A stretch of 53,942 nt of DNA from Chitinophagaceae bacterium (GCA_024643645.1 JAHEMN010000009.1:1-53942), one strand, 5' to 3'. Shown: positions 9,176 to 19,958, counted from the stretch's first letter. Notes: generated by a model from the letters alone, not told the origin. Numbers and translations are program-made.

Positions 9176-10243
9176 TTACTGATTTTGCTTTGTTAACTTC
9201 TCTGAATTCTCAGCAAACTGTAAAGCATCGATCAATTCACCTATTTCGCCATTGAGAACGGCATCCAGATTATATAAGGTTAATCCAATTCTGTGATCAG
9301 TTACTCTGCCTTGCGGAAAATTATATGTTCTGATTTTTGCACTACGATCGCCGGTGCTAACCAGGCTTTTCCTGTGTCGTGAAATTTCTTCTTCATGTTT
9401 CCTCACTTTTTCTTCGAACAACTTGGTACGAAGCATAGTCATTGCTTTTTCCCTGTTTCCTAACTGAGACCTTTCAGTTTGACAAACTACTACCACACCT
9501 GTGGGAATATGCGTCAATAAAACTTTTGATTCTACTTTGTTTACATTCTGGCCACCGGCACCTCCACTTCTCGCTGTTTCCATTTTTACATCAGCAGGAT
9601 TTAGTTCAAAATCCACCTCTTCCGCTTCGGGCATTACAGCAACAGTAGCGGCAGAAGTATGTACCCTGCCAGAAGTTTCTGTATCAGGAACCCGTTGTAC
9701 ACGATGTACACCACTTTCAAATTTCAAAGTTCCATATACATCATCACCGGTTACTTCCAACTGTACTTCTTTAAAGCCACCTACAGTTCCTTCATTTTCA
9801 CTCAAGATCGCCGTTTTCCACCCCCTGCGTTCACAATATCTTGTATACATTCTTAACAGATCACCAGCAAATAAACTGGCTTCATCGCCACCGGTTCCTG
9901 CTCTTATTTCAAGTATTGCATTCTTTTCATCTTGTGGATCTTTGGGAATCAATAATTGACGAATGAAATTTTCCTTTTCTTCTTTCTTTTCTTCCAACTC
10001 GGGAACTTCAATTTTGGCAAGCTCCCTCATTTCTTCATCATCACCGTTCAAAGCTTCATTGTAAAATTCCAGATCATCCAAGATCTTTTTATACTCATTA
10101 TAAGCTAAAACTATTTTCTCCAGGCTCCTGTACTCTTTACTGGTTTCAACATATTTCTTATTGTTACCAACAATTTCAGGATTGGTCAATGCTACACCTA
10201 ATTGCTCAAATCTTGCTTTTATTGCTTCTAATCTCTCTAACAT
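9176..10243 (-). CDS. prfA: Peptide chain release factor 1
   Basis: GGQ motif in [71 protein letters not shown]. Confidence 0.97.
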   Translation of the reverse strand: MLERLEAIKARFEQLGVALTNPEIVGNNKKYVETSKEYRSLEKIVLAYNEYKKILDDLEFYNEALNGDDEEMRELAKIEVPELEEKKEEKENFIRQLLIPKDPQDEKNAILEIRAGTGGDEASLFAGDLLRMYTRYCERRGWKTAILSENEGTVGGFKEVQLEVTGDDVYGTLKFESGVHRVQRVPDTETSGRVHTSAATVAVMPEAEEVDFELNPADVKMETARSGGAGGQNVNKVESKVLLTHIPTGVVVVCQTERSQLGNREKAMTMLRTKLFEEKVRKHEEEISRHRKSLVSTGDRSAKIRTYNFPQGRVTDHRIGLTLYNLDAVLNGEIGELIDALQFAENSEKLTKQNQ

Positions 10244-10329
10244 AGTATTTATCTCAAATGAGAATGTTCAAATAAGTTGGCAAAATTAATGATTTGGAAG
10301 TTGGGATATGAAATTTGAAATTTGTTTTA

Positions 10330-11508
10330 ATGGGTTTTCAAAAATTCAAAGCAGACAGGCTTTTTGACGGATACAAATTCTTAAAGGAAGAACAGGTTCT
10401 TATAACAAATGAAACGGGAACAATTCAGGATATTGTGGTATTTGAAGATGCCGGGGATGATGTTCAACATCATACAGGTATTATAACTCCCGGTTTGATC
10501 AATTGTCATTGCCACCTGGAATTAAGCCATTTAAAAAATGTAATTCCTCCGCACACCGGATTAATTGATTTTTTATGCTCTGTTGTAACAAAAAGAAACT
10601 TTTCCCCTGTAATAATTCAAGAAGAAATTATTAAAGCAGAAAAAGAAATGTATGAAAACGGCATTGTTGCTGTTGGCGATATTGGGAACACTGCTGACAC
10701 ATTAGATGTGAAGATCAATAGTAAGATCTGGTGGCAAAACTTTGTTGAAGTATTAAGCTTTACTGATGAAAAAGCTGCTGATAATTTTGATCATTATAAA
10801 AAAATTGCAGCACAGATAGAAACCGGATTATCTACAACTTCATCAGGACACCGTACATCAATTGTCCCGCATGCACCATATACCATAAGCCCAACTACTT
10901 TTAAATTTATAAATGAAGCAACGGCGAATAAAGTTATTTCAATTCATAACCAGGAGCATCCGGCAGAAGATGAGTTGTATAAAACAGGAACAGGGGATTA
11001 CTTAAGATTTTTTAAAATATTTGGATTAGACAGTTCTCCATTTCCTGTTACCGGCAAAAGCAGTATACGGTCAGTTTTACCCTATTTCAATAAAGGACAA
11101 ACCATTTTTTTGATTCACAATACATTCATGTCAGAGGAAGATATATTATGGGCAAATGAATTTGCTGCTGAAAATGGTTTAAAACTGGTTTATTGTATTT
11201 GCATCAATGCCAATCTTTATATTGAAAATAAAGTTCCACCGATCGATCTTTTTATAAAACATAATTGTGCAATAGTGCTTGGTACCGATAGCTATAGTAG
11301 TAACTGGCAATTAAGCATAGTAAAAGAAATAGAAGCAATTCAAAAATACTTTCCTCATATTTCTATTGAAACTGTTTTGAAATGGGCAACTAGAAATGGA
11401 GCCAATGCATTAGCAATAAATGATAGGTTTGGAAATTTTGAAAATGGGAAAAGCCCAGGTGTTGTTTTAATTCAGGATGATCTTTCTACTTCAAAAAGAT
11501 TAGCTTAA
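10330..11508 (+). CDS. Amidohydrolase family metal-dependent hydrolase
   Basis: GIITPGLINCHCHLELSHL metal-binding HxH; IVPHAPYTISP; FLIHNTF; IVLGTDSYSSNWQLSIVKEI. ATG at 10330 (MGFQKF) likely start. Confidence 0.88.
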   Translation: MGFQKFKADRLFDGYKFLKEEQVLITNETGTIQDIVVFEDAGDDVQHHTGIITPGLINCHCHLELSHLKNVIPPHTGLIDFLCSVVTKRNFSPVIIQEEIIKAEKEMYENGIVAVGDIGNTADTLDVKINSKIWWQNFVEVLSFTDEKAADNFDHYKKIAAQIETGLSTTSSGHRTSIVPHAPYTISPTTFKFINEATANKVISIHNQEHPAEDELYKTGTGDYLRFFKIFGLDSSPFPVTGKSSIRSVLPYFNKGQTIFLIHNTFMSEEDILWANEFAAENGLKLVYCICINANLYIENKVPPIDLFIKHNCAIVLGTDSYSSNWQLSIVKEIEAIQKYFPHISIETVLKWATRNGANALAINDRFGNFENGKSPGVVLIQDDLSTSKRLA

Positions 11509-12246
11509 TATTTCCCGTAATACGGGTAAGCTTTTCAATAAACCAAAATCATGAATATGCAAGCGATAGTAGTTTTCATATGCTGACAAAAGAATTCTTC
11601 TGAAATCATGATTAAGTTTAATTGACGTTAATTCATCGGGTTGCATAGTTTTTAAAAACTGAGATGTGACTTGTGCTTGTTTCCCATCTAAAAAATGTGG
11701 ATGATGTGGTTGTTCTGCAACAAAGCTTCCTTCCTGCAGATCAAGAAAGATATTTCTTTCATTGAAGTTATCGTCGATCCTGAAACCAAAAAAGTAAGTA
11801 AGATGTAATGCAAAAAATAAAGGCAGGTTGGCCACTACTGCATTATCAGACTCATCGAGCTTTAAAAAAACATCTTCAACAAATTCAAATAACTCATTAT
11901 TCCCTTCTGGTTCTTTCAAGCATTTAGTTAATAACTCGATCATAAATAATGAAACTGCATTTTTAGGCACATCAGAAAAAATGTTATGATAAAGAAAACT
12001 CCATTTGAATTCTTTGATCCTGTTAAGATGCTTTAATTCATTATGGTAAACCACCAGATCCAATATTGCTGCCGGCTGAAAAAGGCTTGCCTTTCCAACA
12101 CTTTTTTTTGAAGAAGTTCTAACCCCATTTACGATATATGATTGCACTCCAAACACTTCGGTAAACATGGAAACGATAATACTCGTTTCTCCATATTTCA
12201 CTGTTTTCAAAACAATGCCTTTTGTTTTATGAAGTTTGTCTGCCAC
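11500..12246 (-). CDS. recO: DNA repair protein RecO
   Basis: N-terminal OB fold KTKGIVLKTVKYGETSIIVSMFTEVFGVQSYIVNGVRTSSKK; overall RecO length and layout. Confidence 0.92.
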   Translation of the reverse strand: MADKLHKTKGIVLKTVKYGETSIIVSMFTEVFGVQSYIVNGVRTSSKKSVGKASLFQPAAILDLVVYHNELKHLNRIKEFKWSFLYHNIFSDVPKNAVSLFMIELLTKCLKEPEGNNELFEFVEDVFLKLDESDNAVVANLPLFFALHLTYFFGFRIDDNFNERNIFLDLQEGSFVAEQPHHPHFLDGKQAQVTSQFLKTMQPDELTSIKLNHDFRRILLSAYENYYRLHIHDFGLLKSLPVLREILS

Positions 12247-12435
12247 TACTTTTTGTTAGAAAAATTTCAACTCATTAATCAAAAATCGATGGTTATAGTG
12301 CGGTTTACAAAGATGCAAGTTCTGAATTCCATCTGATTATGGAACAAAATGTGTGCTTTTACTAATTTAAATGTAATGGCCTGTTTGACTTGATTTTTGC
12401 CTTTCTTTGCGTTTTTAATATACTTTTATCTGCTT

Positions 12436-14859
12436 ATGTGGCAACGACTCGGACAGTTTATTTTAAAATACAGGATTCCATTATTAGTACTTCTTATCGG
12501 CACTACCGTTTTTATGGGAATTCATGCCAGCCGAGTGCAGTTAAGCTATGATTTCGCAAGGGCAATACCTATTAATAATCCAAAATATAAAGCTTACCAG
12601 GCTTTTCGTGAAAAATTTGGAGAAGATGGTAACCTGCTCGTAATCGGTATTCAAACTGATAAATTATTCGAGGCAAAAACTTTTAATGCCTATGCAGCTT
12701 TACAACGTAATTTAAAAAAAGTTAGTGCAGTAGATGATATCATCAGTGTTCCTTCTGCAGTCAACCTTATTAAAAATCCGGAAACTGAAAAACTTAAAGC
12801 CGATACCATTTTTCTGAACAGAGAATTAACGCAAATAGAAATCGATTCTGCATCATCACTTTTTCTTTCATTACCTTTTTATAGAAATCTATTATACAAT
12901 CCTGCTACTAATGCCTGGTTGATGGGTGTCCGTATCAATAAAGACATCATGGCATCGAAAGATAGAATTGGAATCGTACATGCTATTTCAGATATGGTTG
13001 ATGAATTTGGAAAAGAAAATAATCTCACAGTTTATAAAAGTGGTTTACCGCACATTCGCACAGAATTAACCGTTCGGATAACGAAAGAAATGCGGTTCTT
13101 TATTTTGGCATCCCTATTACTTTCAGCTATAATTCTGTTGATCTTTTTCCGATCCCTCAGCGCTATGTTATTATCACTAACTGTTGTTGCGATTGGAGTG
13201 ATCTGGAGTTTTGCCACCATTGAAATGTTTGGTTTCAAGATCAGCGTTCTGAATGCATTGATTCCACCATTAATTGTTGTGATCGGAATTCCTAATTGCA
13301 TTTACTTCCTTAATAAGTTTCATACTTCGTTCAATGAAACAGGTGACAAGAAAAAATCGCTGGTGATGATGGTTGACAAAATGGGTATTGTAACGCTGTT
13401 TTGTAATCTTGCTGCTGCAATAGGATTTGCTGTATTCGCTTTAACTCAAAGTCAGATATTAAAAGAATTTGGAATAGTTTCTGGTATAAACATTTTTGCA
13501 TTATTCTTTATCTCTTTGATTTTTATTCCGGCAGTGCTTAGTTTTTTACCTGCACCTAAAAGCCGCCACACCCGTTATCTTCAAAATCCAAGACTAAACA
13601 GATGGCTGGACCGGTTGGAAAATTGGTCATTAAATCATCGAAAACTGATCTATGGTGTTACAATTGGAATTGTAGCCTTTTCCATTGCAGGTATTTTTCA
13701 ACTTAAATCGTTGGGTTACATTGTAGATGATCTGCCAAAGTCTGATAAATTATATACCGACCTACGCTTTTTTGAATCCAATTTTAAAGGTGTAATGCCA
13801 CTAGAAATAGTGGTTGATACGAAAGAAAAGAGAGGTGTGTCAAGAAATTTCAAAAACCTGGTCAAGATAGATTCACTTTCACAATACCTGGCTACAATTC
13901 CAGATATAGCGAGGCCATTAAGTATTACTGATGGTTTGAAGTTTGCCAAACAGGCATTTTTTGATGGAGACAGTAACAGCTACTCCATGCCATCAGAATT
14001 TGATCTGCCGGCACTTTCGCAATACCTGAATTTCAGAGGAGAGCCTGGTGAAACTAAAAACTCTTTTGCCAAACTGGTCAACACCTTTATGGACAGTACC
14101 AAACAGCAGGCCCGTATAAGTGTAAGTATGGCCGATGTTGGAAGTAAAAGACTTCCGCATATTATTGATAGCATTTCTGCAAGAGCAGAAAATCTATTTA
14201 ATTATGATAGTATTGACGCTTTGTCTGCTGACCCCGATACAAAACTTGCTCATAAAGATGATTCGTTATGGGGCAAAAGAAAATATGACATTCAATTAAC
14301 TGGCACCAGTGTTACTTTTTTAGAAGGAAGCCGCTATATTATCAACGGATTAAAAGACAGTATATTCTGGGCATTTATTCTGATCGCTTTTTGCATGCTT
14401 TACCTATTCAAATCTGCACGGATATTATTGATTTCCCTTATTCCAAATGTAATTCCTTTACTTATAACTGCCGGACTAATGGGATGGCTGCAAATACCAT
14501 TAAAACCTTCCACCGTATTGGTATTCAGTGTAGCACTCGGAATCGCAATTGATATTACCATTCGATTTCTGGTAAATTATAAACAGGAGTTACCATTACA
14601 TAATTACAATATCAGGAAAACAGTGGTAGAAACAATACATCATACCGGTATCAGCATCATTTATACGTCACTTGTTTTAATAGCTGGTTTTGTAATTTTT
14701 TGCTTTAGCGGATTTGATGGTACTAAAGCCCTTGGTTGGCTTACATCCCTTACCCTTGTTACCGCTACTTTTACTAACCTCGTTTTATTACCTGCTTTGT
14801 TAATTACACTTGGATCCAGAAAAGTAACCCCAGCTAAAAAAACCATGCAGCAAAATTAA
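12436..14859 (+). CDS. MMPL/RND (HAE3-type) family transporter
   Basis: Two RND-like halves with TM clusters (LNALIPPLIVVIGIPNCIYFLNKFH; LKPSTVLVFSVALGIAIDITIRFLVNYKQEL). MWQRLGQFILKYRIPLLVLLIG at 12436 preferred over TTG 12397. Confidence 0.92.
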   Translation: MWQRLGQFILKYRIPLLVLLIGTTVFMGIHASRVQLSYDFARAIPINNPKYKAYQAFREKFGEDGNLLVIGIQTDKLFEAKTFNAYAALQRNLKKVSAVDDIISVPSAVNLIKNPETEKLKADTIFLNRELTQIEIDSASSLFLSLPFYRNLLYNPATNAWLMGVRINKDIMASKDRIGIVHAISDMVDEFGKENNLTVYKSGLPHIRTELTVRITKEMRFFILASLLLSAIILLIFFRSLSAMLLSLTVVAIGVIWSFATIEMFGFKISVLNALIPPLIVVIGIPNCIYFLNKFHTSFNETGDKKKSLVMMVDKMGIVTLFCNLAAAIGFAVFALTQSQILKEFGIVSGINIFALFFISLIFIPAVLSFLPAPKSRHTRYLQNPRLNRWLDRLENWSLNHRKLIYGVTIGIVAFSIAGIFQLKSLGYIVDDLPKSDKLYTDLRFFESNFKGVMPLEIVVDTKEKRGVSRNFKNLVKIDSLSQYLATIPDIARPLSITDGLKFAKQAFFDGDSNSYSMPSEFDLPALSQYLNFRGEPGETKNSFAKLVNTFMDSTKQQARISVSMADVGSKRLPHIIDSISARAENLFNYDSIDALSADPDTKLAHKDDSLWGKRKYDIQLTGTSVTFLEGSRYIINGLKDSIFWAFILIAFCMLYLFKSARILLISLIPNVIPLLITAGLMGWLQIPLKPSTVLVFSVALGIAIDITIRFLVNYKQELPLHNYNIRKTVVETIHHTGISIIYTSLVLIAGFVIFCFSGFDGTKALGWLTSLTLVTATFTNLVLLPALLITLGSRKVTPAKKTMQQN

Positions 14860-14977
14860 AAAAGACTTTGTCTAAATATTTTTGGCGATATGGCGGACTG
14901 GAGATATATTCGCTATCGCATTAAATATAAGGTTTAGTTTATATACGTTTATTTGACATTCGTATTTCAAAATAACT

Positions 14978-15010
14978 CGGACTCCATACTATTTGGGGTT
15001 CGTTTTTTTT
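14978..15010 (+). terminator. Hairpin + T8, repeat copy 1
   Basis: CGGACTCC-ATACTATTT-GGGGTTCG-TTTTTTTT; 8-bp stem allowing G-U pairs. Confidence 0.75.
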
Positions 15011-15107
15011 GTTTGAGGGTATTTTAAGAATTGCAGATTATTTATTGATTTTAGAAAAAGGCATTAGTAATTATACGTTTATTTGACATTCGTACTTCAT
15101 AATAATT

Positions 15108-15140
15108 CGAACTCCATACTATTTGGGGTTCGTTTTTTTT
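15108..15140 (+). terminator. Hairpin + T8, repeat copy 2
   Basis: CGAACTCC-ATACTATTT-GGGGTTCG-TTTTTTTT; a stem G-U in copies 1/3 is A-U here. Confidence 0.75.
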
Positions 15141-15235
15141 GTTTGGGGAAATGGTAAGCAGCAGATATTATATTGACTAGAGAAAAAGACATTATAAGTT
15201 AGACATTTATTTGACATTCGTATTTCAAAATAACT

Positions 15236-15268
15236 CGGACTCCATACTATTTGGGGTTCGTTTTTTTT
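15236..15268 (+). promoter_or_regulatory. Hairpin + T8, repeat copy 3; candidate attenuator/leader hairpin of susC
   Basis: CGGACTCC-ATACTATTT-GGGGTTCG-TTTTTTTT ending 24 nt before the SusC ATG (15293). Confidence 0.55.
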
Positions 15269-15292
15269 ATTACATACTAAAACAAAACACAC

Positions 15293-18200
15293 ATGAGAAA
15301 ACTGTTTTTACTCCTAATGGGATTTGTGTTGTATGCCCAAGTGGCATTGGCACAAAGAACAATCAACGGTACAGTTACCGATGAAAGTGGTAGCCCATTA
15401 CCAAATGTATCGGTTGTTGTCAGAGGTACAACTACCGGCACAATTACTAATGAAGAAGGCAAGTATACTTTAACCTTGCCAGCTAATGCAAAAGCTTTAG
15501 TCTTTTCTACAATTAATAAAAGCCCCGTTGAAAGATCAATCGGAACAGGATCAACAATTGATGCTATATTAAAAGATGAAGACAAGTCATTACAAGAAGT
15601 AGTGGTTACAGGTTATGGAACACAAAAGAAAAAGGATTTAACAAGCAATATTGCTACTGTAAAAGGTTCGGCTATTGCAAATAAACCCGTACAGAGTTTC
15701 GAACAAGCTTTAGCCGGAAGAGCAGCCGGTGTTCAGATCACCGTACCAAATGGTGTATTAAACACACCTCCGGTATTCAGGATCAGAGGAACAAATTCTA
15801 TTTCACTCAGTTCACAACCATTAATCGTTGTTGATGGTGTGCCATCTCCAACAGGTGATTATAGTTCTACATCTGCAGCTGGAAACGCTTTATCAAGTAT
15901 AAATCCAAATGATATTGAAAGTATTGATATCGCAAAAGATGCTGCTGCTACTGCTATTTACGGAAGTCGTGCTGCTAATGGTGTAGTTTTTGTAACTACA
16001 AAAAAGGGTAAAGCAGGAAAAGCAAAAGTAAATTACAATGGTTCTCTAAGCTGGACCAATGTTTTCGGTGTACCAGAAGTATTAAATGCACAGCAATACA
16101 CAGATTATAAAAATATGGCTGCCAGTAATAATCCAAGTGTAAATACCACCAATCCGTCAGGGTCTGGTTATACAAAATTTGCAACAGCTACAGATGCCAA
16201 TGGCAATTTAATTGACACCCGCTGGGCGGATGTTGTTTATCGCCAGGGTTTTTCTAATGATCATAACTTGAATGTATCAGGTGGCAGCGATAATACCACT
16301 TATTATTTTTCTGTTGGATATTCTGATCAGGAAGGTATTTTGAAAAAAAACGATTTTACCCGTAAGAATATTCTTTTTAATGTAGATAGCAGAATCAATA
16401 AAATACTTACAATAGGGGGGAAAATTTCTTACTCAAATGAATTGAACATGCAGGCAAATGGATCAGGGTCTCTTGCCGGAGAAGCCTTTGCAACAAATGG
16501 TGCAGGTAGAATAGCTGTTGTAAATGCACCAAATATCGGGGTATATAAAAATGATGGAACTTATAATATAGAAAATCCAACAGCAAATGTTGCTGGGCGA
16601 ATGAATAATTCAGTTGTTGTTGCATTTTATAATCCACAGGTGCAATTGGATTTAAACCGTTCCAATAGTGAAACTAACCATATACAATCAAATGCATATA
16701 TACAGCTTAAGCCCACTAGTTGGATGACACTTAAATCAATTTATGGTATTGATTACCTCTATGTAGATAATGATATTTTTCAAAACCCTTTACATGGTGA
16801 TGGTTTTACTGCAAACGGACTTGCTACAAGTACCTACGGTAAATATAAAAGATGGACATGGACAAATACTGCTCAGTTTGATTACACATTTAATTCAAAA
16901 CATAATGTATCAGCTTTGATTGGAAATGAACAAGACAGAAGAACTAGTCTTGGTTTTGGCTTGAACAGACAAAATCTTTCAGATCCAGCTTTCAATGTAA
17001 TTCAAGCAGGGTTTGTTACACCCAATACTTCTGGCTTAGGTTTTGGAGAGAATTATCTGTTATCATCTCTTGGTCGTGTTAGCTATGATTTTAATAAGAA
17101 ATACTATTTCGGTGCAACTATCAGAAGTGATGAGTATTCAGCTTTTGCCGACAAGCGTCAAATATTCTGGGGTGCTTCAGCTGGTTGGGAAGTATCGAAA
17201 GAAGGTTTCTGGGAAACATCAGGAATAAGTAATGTAATTAACAACTTTAAGCTTCGCGGCAGTTATGGAACTGTAGGTAATACAAACGGAATTGGAGATT
17301 ATCCTATCTATTCTACATATAGCGGTTCGGGCTTGTATGGAGGACTCCCAACGTTGTTATTTAATTTTGCAGGAAATCCAAATTTACAATGGGAAACAAG
17401 TAGTAAAATAGATGTTGGTGCTAACTTCAGCATGTTTAAAGACAGATTGCAGGTAGAAGTTACCAGGTACTATAATGATATTAAAGACCTGATATTGAAT
17501 GTACCTCAAGCTCCTTCAACAGGTGTTCCAAATTCAATCCCTTCAAACGTAGGATCTATGTATAATAAGGGTTGGGAATTTACTTTATCAGGGACTGTGT
17601 TTAATGGTAAAAATTTAACCTGGACATCTTCATTAAATGTTACTACCAATAAAAATGAAGTAACTGCTCTTGCACCAGGACTTACTGAAGTATTAACTGC
17701 AACATCACTTGAAACAGTAAGCAGAACTGCAGTTGGCTACCCAATTGGTTCATTATACCTGGTTCGAAATGGAGGTGTTGATCCCGCTTCTGGTAGAAGA
17801 ATTTTATTGAATAAAGCAGGTCAGCCGGTTTTATACCAGTTCTATGTACCTGCCGGCCAGTTTCAATGGTCAAACCCTGATGGCACACAATATAAAGAAA
17901 ATGGTGTAGCTGTAGGTGTTACGCAAGCAAAAGATGGAGTTATGTACGGAAATACTAACCCTAAAGTTTATGGTGGATGGGATAATACTTTCAAAGTTAA
18001 AAACTTTGATATAAACGTCCTGCTAACATATCAGCTTGGATTCTATGTTTATTATGGCTCTAATGCCGGACTTCATGATCAACGCTTCTGGAATAATCAT
18101 ATTGATGTATTAACAGCCTGGAGCAAACCTGGTGATGTAACAACAGTTCCTAGACCGGTTTATGGCGATAATGTTTCAAATGGTTCTGCATTGCCAATGT

Positions 18201-18463
18201 CTTACAATGCTTTCAAAGGTGATTTTATGAAAGTGAAAAATGTAACTCTTGCTTATAACGTACCAAGTAATTTACTCACTAAGGCAAAAATTGCTTCAGC
18301 AAGATTATATGTAAGCGGTCAGAACCTGGCAATAATTACTAAATATCCGGGGCCTGATCCCGAAGTTTCTTCTAACGGTACTTCTAACTCAAGTCAGGGT
18401 ATTGACAGAAATACTATTGCTAACGGACGTACAATTGTTGTAGGCCTTAACATTGGCTTTTAA
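15293..18463 (+). CDS. SusC/RagA family TonB-linked outer membrane protein
   Basis: RTINGTVTDESGSPLPNVSVVVRGTTTGTITNEEGKYTL; VVVTGYGTQKKKDLTSNIATVKGSAI; DAAATAIYGSRAANGVVFVTTKKGK; C-terminal barrel ends ...IVVGLNIGF. Confidence 0.97.
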   Translation: MRKLFLLLMGFVLYAQVALAQRTINGTVTDESGSPLPNVSVVVRGTTTGTITNEEGKYTLTLPANAKALVFSTINKSPVERSIGTGSTIDAILKDEDKSLQEVVVTGYGTQKKKDLTSNIATVKGSAIANKPVQSFEQALAGRAAGVQITVPNGVLNTPPVFRIRGTNSISLSSQPLIVVDGVPSPTGDYSSTSAAGNALSSINPNDIESIDIAKDAAATAIYGSRAANGVVFVTTKKGKAGKAKVNYNGSLSWTNVFGVPEVLNAQQYTDYKNMAASNNPSVNTTNPSGSGYTKFATATDANGNLIDTRWADVVYRQGFSNDHNLNVSGGSDNTTYYFSVGYSDQEGILKKNDFTRKNILFNVDSRINKILTIGGKISYSNELNMQANGSGSLAGEAFATNGAGRIAVVNAPNIGVYKNDGTYNIENPTANVAGRMNNSVVVAFYNPQVQLDLNRSNSETNHIQSNAYIQLKPTSWMTLKSIYGIDYLYVDNDIFQNPLHGDGFTANGLATSTYGKYKRWTWTNTAQFDYTFNSKHNVSALIGNEQDRRTSLGFGLNRQNLSDPAFNVIQAGFVTPNTSGLGFGENYLLSSLGRVSYDFNKKYYFGATIRSDEYSAFADKRQIFWGASAGWEVSKEGFWETSGISNVINNFKLRGSYGTVGNTNGIGDYPIYSTYSGSGLYGGLPTLLFNFAGNPNLQWETSSKIDVGANFSMFKDRLQVEVTRYYNDIKDLILNVPQAPSTGVPNSIPSNVGSMYNKGWEFTLSGTVFNGKNLTWTSSLNVTTNKNEVTALAPGLTEVLTATSLETVSRTAVGYPIGSLYLVRNGGVDPASGRRILLNKAGQPVLYQFYVPAGQFQWSNPDGTQYKENGVAVGVTQAKDGVMYGNTNPKVYGGWDNTFKVKNFDINVLLTYQLGFYVYYGSNAGLHDQRFWNNHIDVLTAWSKPGDVTTVPRPVYGDNVSNGSALPMSYNAFKGDFMKVKNVTLAYNVPSNLLTKAKIASARLYVSGQNLAIITKYPGPDPEVSSNGTSNSSQGIDRNTIANGRTIVVGLNIGF

Positions 18464-18484
18464 TTAAACTACAAATTTGAAAAA

Positions 18485-19939
18485 ATGAAAAAACAAGTAA
18501 AACATATACTCATTGTGAGTTTAGGAATGATGATATTTTCTTCCTGTAAAAAAGAATTATTATCCCCTATACCCCAAACATCAGTATCTGATGCCACTGC
18601 ATTTGATACCCCGGCAAGGATTGCCAACCAGGTAAATTCGATGTACCAGGCATTTAAAAGCGGTTCACTTTTCGGTGGCAGAGCTCAAATTGCCGGTGAT
18701 ATTATTGGTGAAGATTTCCTGAATGAGCTAACAAATGGTGTTACAGGTGTCGATGTATGGACGCTAAATGCTACAGGAACGTCCGCAAATTTTATAAAAA
18801 ATATGTGGTCACAAGCATATTATACAATAAATATCTGCAATCTGTTCATAGATGGAATGAATGCAAAAGGAACATCTGTTATTGGTGCTACGCTTGGTAA
18901 CAATTATATAGGGGAAGCAAGACTAATCAGAGCTATTACATATCTGAAATTGCTTGAACACTATGCAAGGCCTTTTGCAGATGGTAACGGAAGTAAACCA
19001 GGATTACCACTACGTTTAACTGGCATCAAGGAATCAGGATCTTCTGCACTGGTAAGAAGTACAGTTGCTGAAGTGTATGCTCAGATTCTTACTGATCTGA
19101 ATTTTGCTGAAACTAATCTGCCTGCGAATTATACTTCAGCAATTCTTAATACCACCCGGGCTCATCGAAACACTGCTATTGCATTTAAAGTAAGAACTTA
19201 CCTTGCTATGCAGAACTATGCATCTGTAGTAACCGAAGCAACTAAAATGGTACCGCAATCAACGGCTCCTTTTAGTGCAACATCCGGAGTAGCAAATGCC
19301 TTACAAGCTAATATTGTCAATGTTTTCAGAACACCTTACACAACTTCTGAGTCGATATTTTCAATGCCAATGACTTCCACAGCAGGTGATAACCCCGGAA
19401 CTCAAAACCAATTGGGTTATTACTTTGCAAAGTCTACTGGTAATGGAGAATATTCTCTGAATCCAAGTGGCATTTACGGCAATGCAGGTTGGACAGCAAC
19501 TGATGCAAGAAGAAATTTTAATGCAACGGTTTCTGGTAAACCATATCTGAATCTAAAATACAATGGGCCGAATCCATATACAGATTTTGCCCCTATAATG
19601 AGATACTCAGAAGTATTATTAAGTCTTGCAGAAGGTTTAGCAAGAACTAATACAGGAGTTAATGCAAAAGCTTTGGCCTTATTGAATGCCGTTCGTCAAA
19701 GATCTGATGTCACTACAATCTTAGCACCTGTGACTCAAACAGATCTGATAAATGCTATTTTATTAGAAAGAAGAATAGAGTTTTTAGGAGAAGGAAGACG
19801 GAACTTTGATTTGATGCGTTTATTACAAACAATACCTGCAAAAGGTACTATTTCGGCAAAAGCTTCTACTGAGGCAGGATATATCTGGCCGATTTCCGCT
19901 GATGAAATGTCTTTAAATCCTTTAATGACAGATAATTAA
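18485..19939 (+). CDS. RagB/SusD family nutrient-uptake lipoprotein
   Basis: Lipobox FSSCKKE; YIGEARLIRAITYLKLLEHYARPF; PIMRYSEVLLSLAEGLART; LLERRIEFLGEGRRNFDLMR. Confidence 0.96.
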   Translation: MKKQVKHILIVSLGMMIFSSCKKELLSPIPQTSVSDATAFDTPARIANQVNSMYQAFKSGSLFGGRAQIAGDIIGEDFLNELTNGVTGVDVWTLNATGTSANFIKNMWSQAYYTINICNLFIDGMNAKGTSVIGATLGNNYIGEARLIRAITYLKLLEHYARPFADGNGSKPGLPLRLTGIKESGSSALVRSTVAEVYAQILTDLNFAETNLPANYTSAILNTTRAHRNTAIAFKVRTYLAMQNYASVVTEATKMVPQSTAPFSATSGVANALQANIVNVFRTPYTTSESIFSMPMTSTAGDNPGTQNQLGYYFAKSTGNGEYSLNPSGIYGNAGWTATDARRNFNATVSGKPYLNLKYNGPNPYTDFAPIMRYSEVLLSLAEGLARTNTGVNAKALALLNAVRQRSDVTTILAPVTQTDLINAILLERRIEFLGEGRRNFDLMRLLQTIPAKGTISAKASTEAGYIWPISADEMSLNPLMTDN

Positions 19940-19958
19940 TTGATGACTCTTAATTAAT

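Larger units (their letters stand above)
14942..15268 (+). repeat. Three tandem direct repeats (~130 bp unit), each containing a hairpin + T8
   Basis: TTTATTTGACATTCGTA[T/C]TTCA[A/T]AATAA[C/T]TCG[G/A]ACTCCATACTATTTGGGGTTCGTTTTTTTT repeated at about 14948, 15078 and 15206 (periods 130 and 128 bp), with more diverged spacers. Confidence 0.95.

Noticed and set aside
9501-9959. 152-aa plus-strand ORF
   Set aside because: Antisense to prfA; Ser/Pro-rich shadow of the real frame.
14942-15268. CRISPR-like array
   Set aside because: Only three units with ~65-bp core and related (not unique) spacers; no cas genes; better explained as tandem duplication of a hairpin element.
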